From CAYZJD01 sp964478455 (GTDB lineage: Bacteria > Acidobacteriota > Terriglobia > Bryobacterales > Bryobacteraceae): a DNA stretch of 36,868 bases. The DNA is taken from the NCBI GenBank assembly GCA_964478455.1, contig CAYZJD010000004.1, positions 1 to 36,868 on the forward strand, read 5' to 3'. Of the stretch, positions 1-7,830 are shown piece after piece (the stretch's first letter is position 1; every line of letters begins with the position of its first letter). The translations under genes and the position numbers were made by a program. The notes beneath the pieces are model-generated. The model was not told where the DNA came from, did no database searches, and saw only the letters and a list, made by a program, of their open reading frames with translations.

Positions 1-1
1 G

Positions 2-418
2 GGCAAGGCCGCGCAGATCCTCCTCGCGGGCGACAACTTCGGCTGCGGCAGCTCGCGCGAGCACGCGCCGTGGGCGCTGCTCCAGTACGGCTTCCGGGCG
101 GTGATCAGCACGTCGTTCGCGGACATCTTCCGGCAGAACGCGCTCAAGAACGCGCTGCTGCCGGTGGTGGTGAGCCGCGAGGTCCACGCGGAGCTGTTCG
201 ATTTGGCGTCCAAGGAGCCCGAAGCGAAGGTGACGGTGGACCTGGCCGCGCAAAGGCTGATCCTGCCGGACGGCCGGGCGATCGAGTTCTCCGTGGACAG
301 CTTCGCCCGGCACTGCCTGCTCGAAGGCGTAGACGAACTCGGCTACATCCTGAGCCAGGAGGCGGCCATCGCGGCCTACGAGGCGCGGCGCGAGCAGACA
401 ATCGACACGCGGGGGTGA
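2..418 (+). CDS. leuD: 3-isopropylmalate dehydratase small subunit, 5' end missing
   Basis: This is the small (swivel-domain) subunit of isopropylmalate isomerase, which with LeuC interconverts 2- and 3-isopropylmalate in leucine synthesis in the cytoplasm. The frame is open from base 2. It carries the family signature GDNFGCGSSREHAPWAL at about residues 11-27 of the visible part, followed by ISTSFADIF, both typical of LeuD. About 138 residues are visible of a usual 165-200, so the start and first strands lie outside the window. The stop TGA is at 416-418. LeuC or another leucine gene is expected just upstream, off the window. The identification is firm; only the missing 5' end limits it. Confidence 0.95.
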   Translation, partial: GKAAQILLAGDNFGCGSSREHAPWALLQYGFRAVISTSFADIFRQNALKNALLPVVVSREVHAELFDLASKEPEAKVTVDLAAQRLILPDGRAIEFSVDSFARHCLLEGVDELGYILSQEAAIAAYEARREQTIDTRG

Positions 419-484
419 GGGGCTGGGTGCGCGGGATGGTCCGGTGGGGGCGCCTCGTCGGGGAGTGACACCATCGAGATCAGA

Positions 485-715
485 ATGGAAGTCACGGTCC
501 ATGTTCGCGTGGAGCAACTACCGGAGGGGTTCTACCTCGCCACGTCGGACGAACTGCCCGGCTTGGTGGCGCAGGGCCGGACGGTCGCCGAGACCCTCGA
601 AATCGCACGCGACGTTGCCCGGAAGCTCATTGAAGCGCGAGGCGAGCGCGAAGGCCGGCCGTCTTTGCCAGCCGCGGCAGGCCGAGCCGACTACACAATC
701 GTCGTGGGTGCCTGA
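485..715 (+). CDS. HicB-like antitoxin-fold protein, orphan
   Basis: A 76-residue protein of the HicB/UPF0150 fold: an N-terminal strand VTVHVRVEQLPEGFYLATS, then ELPGLVAQGRTVAETLEIARD, which matches the HicB core in which substrate-like degraded RNase H topology is followed by a helix. It has no recognisable C-terminal DNA-binding domain. HicB normally neutralises the HicA mRNA interferase, but neither the 66 bp upstream nor the 80 bp downstream encodes a HicA-sized protein, so it looks like a solitary copy. No strong Shine-Dalgarno precedes the ATG. The family call is fairly safe; any toxin-antitoxin role is doubtful without a partner. Confidence 0.75.
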   Translation: MEVTVHVRVEQLPEGFYLATSDELPGLVAQGRTVAETLEIARDVARKLIEARGEREGRPSLPAAAGRADYTIVVGA

Positions 716-772
716 TTGGGGCGGCTCGCGGGCGCGGCTTGAGCACAAGATCGGTGCTCCGTGGCTGAGGGA

Positions 773-787
773 CCCAGCCCGGCTGGG
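773..787. terminator. Possible hairpin between convergent genes
   Basis: CCCAGC and GCTGGG arms flank a three-base CCG turn, just after the HicB gene and before the 3' end of the convergent M50 protease gene. There is no T-run on either strand, so this is a weak candidate for a bidirectional terminator. Confidence 0.3.
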
Positions 788-796
788 AGTACCCCG

Positions 797-1486
797 CTAC
801 CAGTACAGCAACGTCAGCGCGATGCGAAAGACGTAACCCGAGATCTCGTCGAACACCCGCCAGGCGACGACGATTCCAATCAGTGAAAGCATCGGACCGC
901 TTGTCAGCGCGGCGAACCGGTTCGCCGCTTTGTCGCTAAGCAACAGGCCGACGCCCGTGTGCCCGTCCAGCGGCGGCAGCGGCAGCAGGTTGAAGCTCCC
1001 GAGCAACACATTCAGCGAAAAGAGGATGCTCAGGAACACGGCCGCCCCCTCGGCCGCGCCCGGCGTAACCGCCTGCGCCATTTGAGAAAAGCGGAGCGTC
1101 TGGGGCATGGCGAAGAAGCCGGCCGCGAGGCCGATGCGGATCCCGACAGCGGCTGCGCCCGCCAGAAGAAAGTTGGCCGCCGGGCCGGCCAGCGCCATCC
1201 AGGCGGCGCGCCGCGGATGCCGCTGGCGCCAGTAGGGATCGTACGGCGCGCTCGCCCAGCCCATCATCCAGCCGCTGGCGACGAAGGTGATGAGCGGCGC
1301 CAGAATCGTCCCGAACGGCTCTCGCCGGATGTGTGGGATCGGATTCAGTGTGACCTGTCCGCCTTCGTAAGCGGTGGGATCGCCGCCGAGTTTCGCCACC
1401 CAGGCATGCGCTGCCTCATGGCAGGTCAGCGACAACAGGAAGACGACGTACCAGACAAGACCGAAGGCGAGAACATCGGGATTCAT
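797..1486 (-). CDS. Site-2 protease family (M50) membrane metalloprotease
   Basis: A 229-residue integral membrane protein of the M50 family (the short, PDZ-free SpoIVFB-like branch). The zinc motif HEAAH is at residues 23-27 within the first membrane segment, and the third ligand lies in NLLPLPPLDG in the C-terminal third, as in other site-2 proteases. A conserved GPAANFLLA membrane segment lies between. Such proteins cleave transmembrane substrates inside the bilayer, often regulatory ones, but the substrate cannot be read from the sequence. The next gene upstream on the same strand is the PspC protein (56 bp gap), so the two may be co-transcribed. Only a weak ribosome site is visible at the chosen ATG. 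Confidence 0.9.
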   Translation of the reverse strand: MNPDVLAFGLVWYVVFLLSLTCHEAAHAWVAKLGGDPTAYEGGQVTLNPIPHIRREPFGTILAPLITFVASGWMMGWASAPYDPYWRQRHPRRAAWMALAGPAANFLLAGAAAVGIRIGLAAGFFAMPQTLRFSQMAQAVTPGAAEGAAVFLSILFSLNVLLGSFNLLPLPPLDGHTGVGLLLSDKAANRFAALTSGPMLSLIGIVVAWRVFDEISGYVFRIALTLLYW

Positions 1487-1541
1487 TGCGCGCCGGCGGC
1501 GACGCCGGACAGACCATCATAGAACGGTACGCGGTGCGCAA

Positions 1542-1862
1542 TCAGGCGCGCTGGGCAGCGGGAGCCGTCAGCGGACCGTACTCGGCCGGCATCGCGATCC
1601 AGGCGACGATATAGGCGATGAAGCCGACGCCGGTGAAGATCGCCAGCAGCAGCCAGAGGATCCGCACCAGGGTTACGTCGATGTCGAAGTAGTTGGCGAA
1701 ACCGGCGCAGACGCCGCCGATCTTCTTCTCGTCCATCGGCCGCGTAAGGCGCCGGCGGCCCACAGTGGCGCGCGGCGGGGCATCCTCGCGGGTGGCCTTT
1801 CCACACTTGGCACAGAAAACGTCGCCCTCGTCCAGCTTGAACCCGCATTGCGTACAGTACAT
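1542..1862 (-). CDS. Zinc-ribbon plus PspC-domain membrane protein
   Basis: A 106-residue protein. Residues 1-21 form a zinc ribbon with CxxC pairs at C3/C6 and C17/C20. A linker leads to a PspC domain from about residue 40: RPMDEKKIGGVCAGFANYFD, then VTLVRILWLLLAIFTGVGFIAYIVAWIAMP split over one membrane hairpin. PspC domains act in membrane-stress signalling (phage-shock response) in other bacteria; no pspA or pspB is in view, so the role here is inferred only from the fold. A good Shine-Dalgarno (GGAGAGGG) precedes the ATG. Zinc-ribbon-PspC proteins of this size are common in acidobacteria. Confidence 0.88.
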   Translation of the reverse strand: MYCTQCGFKLDEGDVFCAKCGKATREDAPPRATVGRRRLTRPMDEKKIGGVCAGFANYFDIDVTLVRILWLLLAIFTGVGFIAYIVAWIAMPAEYGPLTAPAAQRA

Positions 1863-1909
1863 GACCCTCTCCGAAAAGGGGATACGCAGAACAGCGGGTC
1901 GAGGTTCCC

Positions 1910-1986
1910 AAAAGGGGTCAGCCTGATCTGCGCCATTTTCTCGCTACGCCGACGAGAAAATGGCGCAGATCAGGCTGACCCCTTTT
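1910..1986. repeat. Perfect 34-bp inverted repeat, family A
   Basis: Two perfectly complementary 34-base arms (1910-1943 and 1953-1986) around a 9-base loop, containing the core GGGGTCAGCCTGATCTG. The right arm encodes the last residues and the stop codon of the FAD oxidoreductase on the minus strand. A single arm of the same family, with one mismatch, recurs at 6084-6112. The hairpin would also serve as a strong transcript end, with a T-run at 1983-1987. It resembles REP/MITE-type elements. Confidence 0.9.
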
Positions 1987-3556
1987 TGACTTCGTGGTAG
2001 TCCAGCTCGGTGTTAACGGCCCAGATGTTGTCCTTGGCGCGGATGCCGGCCACGATGTTGTCCACCGCGGTCATGGCCGCGAGCATCGAGTGGTCCTGGT
2101 TATTGTAGCGGTGCATGCCGTTGCGGCCGACAAGGAAGAGGTTCTCGAAGCGGTCCAGGTACTGTCGCAATTCGCCGAAGCGGTCGTAGCTGCCGAAGTA
2201 AGCAGGGTAGGTCTTCTCCATCCGGACGACGGTCGCGTCGAGCACCGCCGTCTCCTCAATTAGGTCGATGCGAACAAGCTCTTCGACGGCCAGCCGGATC
2301 ATCTGGTCGTCGGGCAAGCGCCATAGCGGGTCGGTAGCGTTACAGAAGTACTCCAGGCCGACCCAGACTTTGGTGCGGTCAGGCACAAGGTACGGACTCC
2401 AGTTGTTGAAGATCTGGAGGCGGCCGAGGAGAACGTCAGGCTCCTGAATGTAGATCCAGTTGTCGCGGATGAGCCTTGTGCCGTCAGCGTTTCCTTCGTT
2501 TACTTTAAGTTCCTTGAGCAGCAGGCCGACAGTGATGAAGTCGCGGTAGAGCAGACCCTCGGCGATGTCGCGCATCTCAGAGGGCGGCGGCGGGTCCAGG
2601 GCGCACACAAGATCCTTGACGGCCATGGTGGAGAAGAAGCAATCGCCGGCGAAGACGCGTTTCTCGCCACTGCCCGTGCGCACGGCCTCGACGGACGTGA
2701 CGAGGTGCCCATCCACCCGGATGCCGGCCACTTCCCAGCCAGTGAGTATCTCCCCGCCGCGGGCGCGGATGCGGCGGGCCACTTCTTCCCACATCTGGCC
2801 GGGACCGTACTTGGGGTAGAGGAACTGCTCGATGAGGGAAGTCTCGGTTTCCTTCTGGGCGAGATCGGCGCGGCGCCGGAAGGGCTGCGCGAGGAAGTGG
2901 GCAACCGTCTTGCAGATGGAGAGCCCTTTCACCCGCTGGCTTCCCCACTCGGCGTTGATCCGGCTGCAAGGGACGCCCCACACCTTCTCTGTGTAGGACT
3001 TGAAGAAGGTCTGATAAAGCTCTCGCCCGAAACGGTTGATGAAGAAGTGTTCGAGGGTGCGCTCGTCGCGAATGGGGAAGAGCGCGCTCCGGACGTAGCT
3101 GAGGCCGATGCGGATGGTGCGCAGGGGGCCGAGCTTGGACAGGGTGCCGGCGGTGAACCGGATGGGGTAGTCGAAAAAGCGGCGGAGAAAGTAGATCCTC
3201 GACTTGCGGCGCCGCAGAAGCATCACCAGGTCATCCCGGTCGGGATCGGGTGCGTTGCCGCGGGGGGTGACAGTGCGGGTCTGGCGCTGATAGGTGATCG
3301 GCTGGGGATTGGCAGGGAGATCCTGGAGGGGCAGAACGTCGAGCCACCACTGCATCACCCGGTCCGACTTGGAGAAAAAGCGGTGACCGCCGATATCCAT
3401 GCGGTAACCCTTATAGTTGACCGTACGGGCAATGCCGCCCATGGAATCGCTCTTCTCAAGAACGATAGGCCGGATATCGGTTCGCGCCAGAAGTTCGTAG
3501 GCGGCCGTAAGACCGGCCGGACCGGCGCCGATGATGATGGCGGTCTTGGCGCTCAT
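1970..3556 (-). CDS. FAD-dependent oxidoreductase, amine-oxidase/UDP-galactopyranose-mutase-like
   Basis: A 528-residue flavoprotein. The N-terminal Rossmann motif IIIGAGPAGLTAAYELLA is followed by EKSDSMGGIARTVNYKGYRMD and GGHRFFSKSD, the FAD/NAD(P)-binding signature of the protoporphyrinogen-oxidase and UDP-galactopyranose-mutase superfamily. The C-terminal FAD motif is near FLVGRNGMHRYNNQDHSMLAA. The substrate is not evident; related proteins often act on nucleotide sugars or in glycan assembly. I chose the ATG giving MSAKTAII because the glycine motif follows directly and AAGGA lies upstream; a start 15 codons earlier is possible. Its last five residues, KKGSA, and the stop come from the family A repeat, so the native C-terminus has been changed. 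Confidence 0.82.
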   Translation of the reverse strand: MSAKTAIIIGAGPAGLTAAYELLARTDIRPIVLEKSDSMGGIARTVNYKGYRMDIGGHRFFSKSDRVMQWWLDVLPLQDLPANPQPITYQRQTRTVTPRGNAPDPDRDDLVMLLRRRKSRIYFLRRFFDYPIRFTAGTLSKLGPLRTIRIGLSYVRSALFPIRDERTLEHFFINRFGRELYQTFFKSYTEKVWGVPCSRINAEWGSQRVKGLSICKTVAHFLAQPFRRRADLAQKETETSLIEQFLYPKYGPGQMWEEVARRIRARGGEILTGWEVAGIRVDGHLVTSVEAVRTGSGEKRVFAGDCFFSTMAVKDLVCALDPPPPSEMRDIAEGLLYRDFITVGLLLKELKVNEGNADGTRLIRDNWIYIQEPDVLLGRLQIFNNWSPYLVPDRTKVWVGLEYFCNATDPLWRLPDDQMIRLAVEELVRIDLIEETAVLDATVVRMEKTYPAYFGSYDRFGELRQYLDRFENLFLVGRNGMHRYNNQDHSMLAAMTAVDNIVAGIRAKDNIWAVNTELDYHEVKKGSA

Positions 3557-3670
3557 CGGGGGTGATTCCTTAGGATAGGCGGTCCGCATGGGGCGGCGCA
3601 CGGCGCGGGGGGATATTTGGACGCGCGTGGTAGCATCAAGACAGAGGGGTGTGGCTCATTCGGAGGGGCG

Positions 3671-4594
3671 ATGCTGATCCGAATTCCTGAAGGGTGGGAG
3701 ATTCCCGAACGCGAAGCGACACCGGACGAAGTGTACCTGAACCGCCGGCAGTGGCTGCGGGCGGCGGGTTTCCTGGGAACGGCAGGGCTGCTGGCCGGAG
3801 CGGGCGGGCCGTATCCCGCCCGGCGGAATCCAGAATTCACGCTGGAACGGCCGGTGACCGAAGAGTGGGCGGCGACCGGCTACAACAACTTCTACGAATT
3901 CGATGCGATGGACAAGCAGGCGGTGAAGAACAAGGTGGGCCACTTCGTCACCAGCCCGTGGCAAATCGAGGTCACAGGCCTGGTAAACAAGCCGAAGACC
4001 TTTGACCTCGACGACCTGTTGAAGACGATGCCGTTCGAGGAGCGGCTCTATCGCTTCCGCTGCGTGGAGGCGTGGTCGATGGCGGTTCCCTGGACGGGCT
4101 TCCCCTTCTCGGAACTGGTGAAGGCGGTGGAACCGAAGGCGGAAGCGAAGTTCGTTCGGTTCATCACCGTCAACCGTCCCAAAGAGATGCCGGGGATGGT
4201 GCGGACGCCGTGGTATCCGTGGCCCTACTTCGAGGGCCTGCGGATGGACGAGGCGATGAACCCGCTGGCGCTCATGGTGACGGGGCTTTACGGCAAGCCG
4301 CTGCCCAAGCAGAACGGTGCGCCGGTACGGATGATCGTGCCGTGGAAATACGGCTACAAGAGCATCAAGTCGATCGTGAAGATTGAATTCGTGGCCAAGC
4401 AGCCGCGCACGTTCTGGAACGACCTGCAACCGCTGGAATACGGTTTCTACTCGAACGTGAACCCGAACAAGCCGCATCCGCGGTGGTCGCAGGCAGTGGA
4501 GAAGGTAATCCAGAAGATGGAGCAGCGGCTGACGCTGCCGTACAACGGCTACGGGAAGTACGTAGCCCACCTGTACAACGGCAAAGAGAATTAG
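3671..4594 (+). CDS. msrP: Protein-methionine-sulfoxide reductase catalytic subunit (molybdopterin)
   Basis: A MsrP/YedY-type molybdoenzyme that repairs oxidised methionine in envelope proteins. Residues 24-45 contain a twin-arginine export signal (NRRQWLRAAG, then a hydrophobic run), so it is predicted to be exported folded through Tat. The sulfite-oxidase-fold domain follows, with the Mo-ligand cysteine at C131 in YRFRCVEAW and the conserved VPWTGFPFSEL. The length of 307 residues fits the family. The ATG was chosen because GGAGG sits 5 bases upstream and the ORF-initial codon 18 residues earlier has none. The usual membrane heme partner msrQ is not adjacent, so the electron donor is unknown here. 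Confidence 0.92.
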   Translation: MLIRIPEGWEIPEREATPDEVYLNRRQWLRAAGFLGTAGLLAGAGGPYPARRNPEFTLERPVTEEWAATGYNNFYEFDAMDKQAVKNKVGHFVTSPWQIEVTGLVNKPKTFDLDDLLKTMPFEERLYRFRCVEAWSMAVPWTGFPFSELVKAVEPKAEAKFVRFITVNRPKEMPGMVRTPWYPWPYFEGLRMDEAMNPLALMVTGLYGKPLPKQNGAPVRMIVPWKYGYKSIKSIVKIEFVAKQPRTFWNDLQPLEYGFYSNVNPNKPHPRWSQAVEKVIQKMEQRLTLPYNGYGKYVAHLYNGKEN

Positions 4595-4605
4595 GCTGGG
4601 GATCT

Positions 4606-4663
4606 AACCGCAGAGGCGCAGAGCACGCAGAGGAATCTCCGCGTACTTTGCGCCTCTGCGGTT
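4606..4663. repeat. Palindromic repeat, family B, after msrP
   Basis: Arms AACCGCAGAGGCGCA (4606-4620) and its exact complement (4649-4663) enclose a 28-base loop itself made of related CGCAGAG units. The same units recur around the GxxExxY gene at 33.4-34.0 kb. The hairpin lies between msrP and the MATE gene and could end msrP transcripts. Confidence 0.85.
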
Positions 4664-4674
4664 TCTGTTTCCAC

Positions 4675-6078
4675 ATGGACAATCTTTCGAAGCGCAACGG
4701 GTTCTGGGCCGCGGTGCGGGAGTCGGTTGCCGGCGCCGAGCAGAACTTCACCGAGGGCAGTCTCGGCCGGGCGATCACGCTGCTGGCGATTCCCATGGTG
4801 CTGGAGATGTCCATGGAATCGCTGTTCGCGATCGTGGATGTTTTCTGGGTGTCGCGGCTGGGCAAGGACGCGGTGGCGGCGGTCGGGCTCACTGAGAGCC
4901 TGATGACCATCCTGTACACGGTGGCCCTCGGGATCAGCATGGCGACGACGGCGATCGTGGCGCGGCGGATCGGCGAGAAAGACCCCGACAGCGCGGCCGT
5001 AACGGCGGTGCAGTCAATCGGACTGGGAGTCGTTGTGTCGGCGGTGGTGGGGGTTGCCGGCGTGCTGCTGTCACGGCGGCTGCTGGCGTGGATGGGGGCT
5101 GCTCCGGCGGTGGTCGAAACCGGCGCCGGGTACACGGCGTGGATTCTCGGCAGTTCGGTGACGGTGCTGCTGCTGTTTCTGATCAACGCCGTGTTTCGGG
5201 GAGCCGGCGACGCGGTGGCGGCGATGCGCGCCCTGTGGCTGGGCAACGGCGTCAACATCCTGCTCGATCCCTGTTTCATCTTCGGCTGGGGACCGTTCCC
5301 GGAGATGGGCGTCACCGGCGCGGCGGTAGCGACGGCAATCGGGCGGGGCGTGGGTGTCTGCTACCAGGTCTGGGTGCTGACCCGGCGTGGCCGACGAGTG
5401 CGGGTGGGGAAGGCGCACCTGCGCCTCGCGCGCGACGTGTTGAGGCGGCTGCTGCGGTTGTCACTCACCGGAATGCTGCAATTCCTGGTGGCGACGGCAA
5501 GCTGGATCGGGCTGGTGCGAATCATCGCGTTGTCCGGGAGTGCGGCCCTGGCGGGTTACACGATCGCGCTGCGAATCATCGTTTTCGCAATCCTGCCGGC
5601 GTGGGGAATGAGCAACGCCGTGGCGACTCTGGTGGGACAGAACCTGGGAGCGGCCAAGCCGCACCGCGCCGAAAAGGCGGTGTGGGTGACCGGCTTCTAC
5701 AACATGATCTTTCTGGCCGGGGTGACGGTGGTGTTCCTCGTCTTCGCGGAGCCTCTCGTGCGCCTGTTCACCAGGGACCCCGCGGTGATTCCGTACGCTG
5801 CGGACTGTCTGCGGCTGGTCAGCTACGGCTATGTGTTCTACGCCTACGGAATGGTGATGGTGCAGGCGTTCAATGGGGCGGGCGACACTACGACGCCGAC
5901 GATCATTAACCTGTTCTGCTACTGGCTCTGGCAGATTCCCCTCGCCTATGCGCTGGCCGTACCGGCCGGCCTTGGCGCGCAGGGCGTCTTCTGGGCGATC
6001 ACTGTGGCCGAGTCCACGATCGCGGTGGTGGGGATGCTGGCCTTCCGCCGCGGGCGGTGGAAGGCAGTCAGGGTCTAG
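4675..6078 (+). CDS. MATE family efflux transporter
   Basis: A 467-residue membrane protein with about 12 hydrophobic segments and the two-fold MATE layout: ITLLAIPMVLEMSMESLFAIVDVFWVSRLG in the first half is split over helices 1-2, with the mirrored LLRLSLTGMLQFLVAT in the second. MATE proteins export cationic drugs or metabolites using Na+ or H+ gradients; the substrate is unknown. The ATG at 4675 is preceded by the family B hairpin rather than a clear Shine-Dalgarno, and the open frame runs further upstream into msrP sequence without homology, so this start is the best available. The 3' end overlaps the convergent polX gene by 11 bp. Confidence 0.9.
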   Translation: MDNLSKRNGFWAAVRESVAGAEQNFTEGSLGRAITLLAIPMVLEMSMESLFAIVDVFWVSRLGKDAVAAVGLTESLMTILYTVALGISMATTAIVARRIGEKDPDSAAVTAVQSIGLGVVVSAVVGVAGVLLSRRLLAWMGAAPAVVETGAGYTAWILGSSVTVLLLFLINAVFRGAGDAVAAMRALWLGNGVNILLDPCFIFGWGPFPEMGVTGAAVATAIGRGVGVCYQVWVLTRRGRRVRVGKAHLRLARDVLRRLLRLSLTGMLQFLVATASWIGLVRIIALSGSAALAGYTIALRIIVFAILPAWGMSNAVATLVGQNLGAAKPHRAEKAVWVTGFYNMIFLAGVTVVFLVFAEPLVRLFTRDPAVIPYAADCLRLVSYGYVFYAYGMVMVQAFNGAGDTTTPTIINLFCYWLWQIPLAYALAVPAGLGAQGVFWAITVAESTIAVVGMLAFRRGRWKAVRV

Positions 6079-7798
6079 GAAATAAATGGGGCAGATCAGG
6101 CTGACCCCTTTTGGTGTTGACGATAGCGGAGGGCTCGAGCCAGGCGCGGCGGGCGGTAAGGACGCCGTAGCGCATGTTGTGCAAGTGCTTGGGGTGGTGG
6201 GCATCGGTGGAGATGACGAAGGTGGCGCCCTTGGCGCGGGCGGCGCGGATCAGCGTGGGGTCCAGATCGAGGCGCTCGGGGCTGGCGTTGATCTCCAGCG
6301 AAACTTTGCGGCGGGCCGCCTCGGCGGCGATCCGTTCAAAGTCGAACGGGAAGGAATCGCGGTGGAGCAGGACGCGGCCAGTGGGGTGGCCGAGAATCCG
6401 GAGGTGGCGATTCTCGAGCGCGCGGAGCAGCCGGTCCGTCATTTCTGCGGCCTCGATGTTCATGTAGCTGTGAACGCTCCCGACGACGATGTCCAGTTCG
6501 GCCAGGGCGTCGTCGGCGAGGTCCATCGAGCCATCCCGGCGGATGTCGCACTCCAGGCCCGAGAAGACGCGGATGCCTAGGGCGGCGTGGTCGAGCTCGC
6601 GGACGCGGCGCGCAAACTCGACCGCGCGCTTCTCGTCGAGCCCGTTGGCCATCGCCAGCGCCTTCGAGTGGTCGGTGATGGCGATGTAGTCGTAGCCGAG
6701 TTCCTTCGCCGCCAGCGCCATTTCCTCGAGCGAAGCCCGGCCGTCGCTTTCAGCGGTGTGGACATGAAGGTCGCCCTGGATGTCGGAGAGATCGACCAGC
6801 CGGGGCAGGCGTCGCTCTTCGGCGGCTTCAAGCTCGCCCTGGTTTTCGCGCAGCTCAGGTGGAATCCAGACAAGGCCGAGGGCTTTGTAAATGGCCTCTT
6901 CGTTGTCGCCGGCGAGACGGGTTTCGTCGGCGGCCCGAAACAGCCCGTACTCGCTGAGCTTCAAACCCATGCGGACGGCGCGGTTGCGTAAAGCGATGTT
7001 GTGCTCCTTGCTTCCGGTGAAATATTGCAGCGCGGCGCCGTAGCTCTCCGGGGCGAGCGCGCGGACATCCACCTGCAAGCCCTCCAGTCCCACCTTGGCG
7101 CTGGCCTTGTTGGGTCCCTTTCCGAGAACCTCACTGACGCGAGGATAAGCAACAAACCGGTCGATGGCCGCGCCGGCGTTCGGACCGGTGACCAGAAGAT
7201 CGAGGTCCCCGACGGTCTCCTTGCCCCGGCGAAGGCTGCCCGCCGGCGTCACGCTTTCGACGCCCGGGACAGCCTTGAGATACCCGGCGAGTTCCGTGGC
7301 CGCCTCATCGGCGAAATTTAGCAGGAAGCGGCCGGCCCGCTGGCGGTATTGGGAAATCGAGCGGAGGACCTTCTCTTCGAGCTTCGCCCCCATGCGCGGC
7401 AGGACGCGCAGTTTCTGCTCCAGGCACAGCTTCTCCAGCGCATCAATGGTGCTGACGCGGTAGTGCTCCCAGATCAGCGCGATGCCCTTCGGCCCGAGGC
7501 CCTGAATCTTCAGGAACTCCAGTGCCGTGGGCGGGTATTTCTCGAGCAGCTTGTCGCGGCGCTCAAAGGAGCCGCGGGCGACGATCTCTTCGATAACGGC
7601 GGCGAGCCCCTTGCCGATGCCGGGAATGTCGGTAATCTTCCGCGACGGGTCCTTGAGAATGTCCGCCGCCCGCTCCGGGAGATTCTCGATGGCGGCGGCG
7701 CCGTTGCGATAACTCCGGATGCGGAACGGGTCCTCGGCGGCGATCTCCATGAGATCGGCGGTCTCGGCCAGCAGGCGGGCGATCTCGCGGTTCTCCAT
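6068..7798 (-). CDS. polX: DNA polymerase/3'-5' exonuclease of family X
   Basis: A 576-residue bacterial PolX, a base-excision or end-repair polymerase. N-terminal helix-hairpin-helix motifs (ITDIPGIGKGLAAVI and LKIQGLGPKGI) are followed by the nucleotidyltransferase motif GSLRRGKETVGDLDLLV and a C-terminal PHP exonuclease domain beginning DLHVHTAESDG, with ITDHSKA, GLECDI and STDAHH metal sites. The natural family end is near WLEPSAIVNT; after it, about 14 residues starting KRGQPDLPH are read from a family A repeat. The start ATG overlaps no neighbour; the divergent hydroxylase gene begins 33 bp away, so both promoters must share that short gap. Confidence 0.95.
   Translation of the reverse strand: MENREIARLLAETADLMEIAAEDPFRIRSYRNGAAAIENLPERAADILKDPSRKITDIPGIGKGLAAVIEEIVARGSFERRDKLLEKYPPTALEFLKIQGLGPKGIALIWEHYRVSTIDALEKLCLEQKLRVLPRMGAKLEEKVLRSISQYRQRAGRFLLNFADEAATELAGYLKAVPGVESVTPAGSLRRGKETVGDLDLLVTGPNAGAAIDRFVAYPRVSEVLGKGPNKASAKVGLEGLQVDVRALAPESYGAALQYFTGSKEHNIALRNRAVRMGLKLSEYGLFRAADETRLAGDNEEAIYKALGLVWIPPELRENQGELEAAEERRLPRLVDLSDIQGDLHVHTAESDGRASLEEMALAAKELGYDYIAITDHSKALAMANGLDEKRAVEFARRVRELDHAALGIRVFSGLECDIRRDGSMDLADDALAELDIVVGSVHSYMNIEAAEMTDRLLRALENRHLRILGHPTGRVLLHRDSFPFDFERIAAEAARRKVSLEINASPERLDLDPTLIRAARAKGATFVISTDAHHPKHLHNMRYGVLTARRAWLEPSAIVNTKRGQPDLPHLFPRP
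6084..6112. repeat. Single arm of repeat family A
   Basis: Matches the right arm of the 1910-1986 palindrome (1958-1986) with one base changed (GGGG for GGCG). It lies at the 3' end of polX and supplies that protein's C-terminal tail in a different frame from the one used in the FAD oxidoreductase. Confidence 0.88.
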
Positions 7799-7830
7799 TG
7801 GCGGCTATTCTAGATTCTAACGGGGGGACC

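Noticed and set aside
716..796. A HicA toxin gene after HicB
   Set aside because: Only 81 bp are available before the convergent protease gene ends, and no frame resembles HicA.
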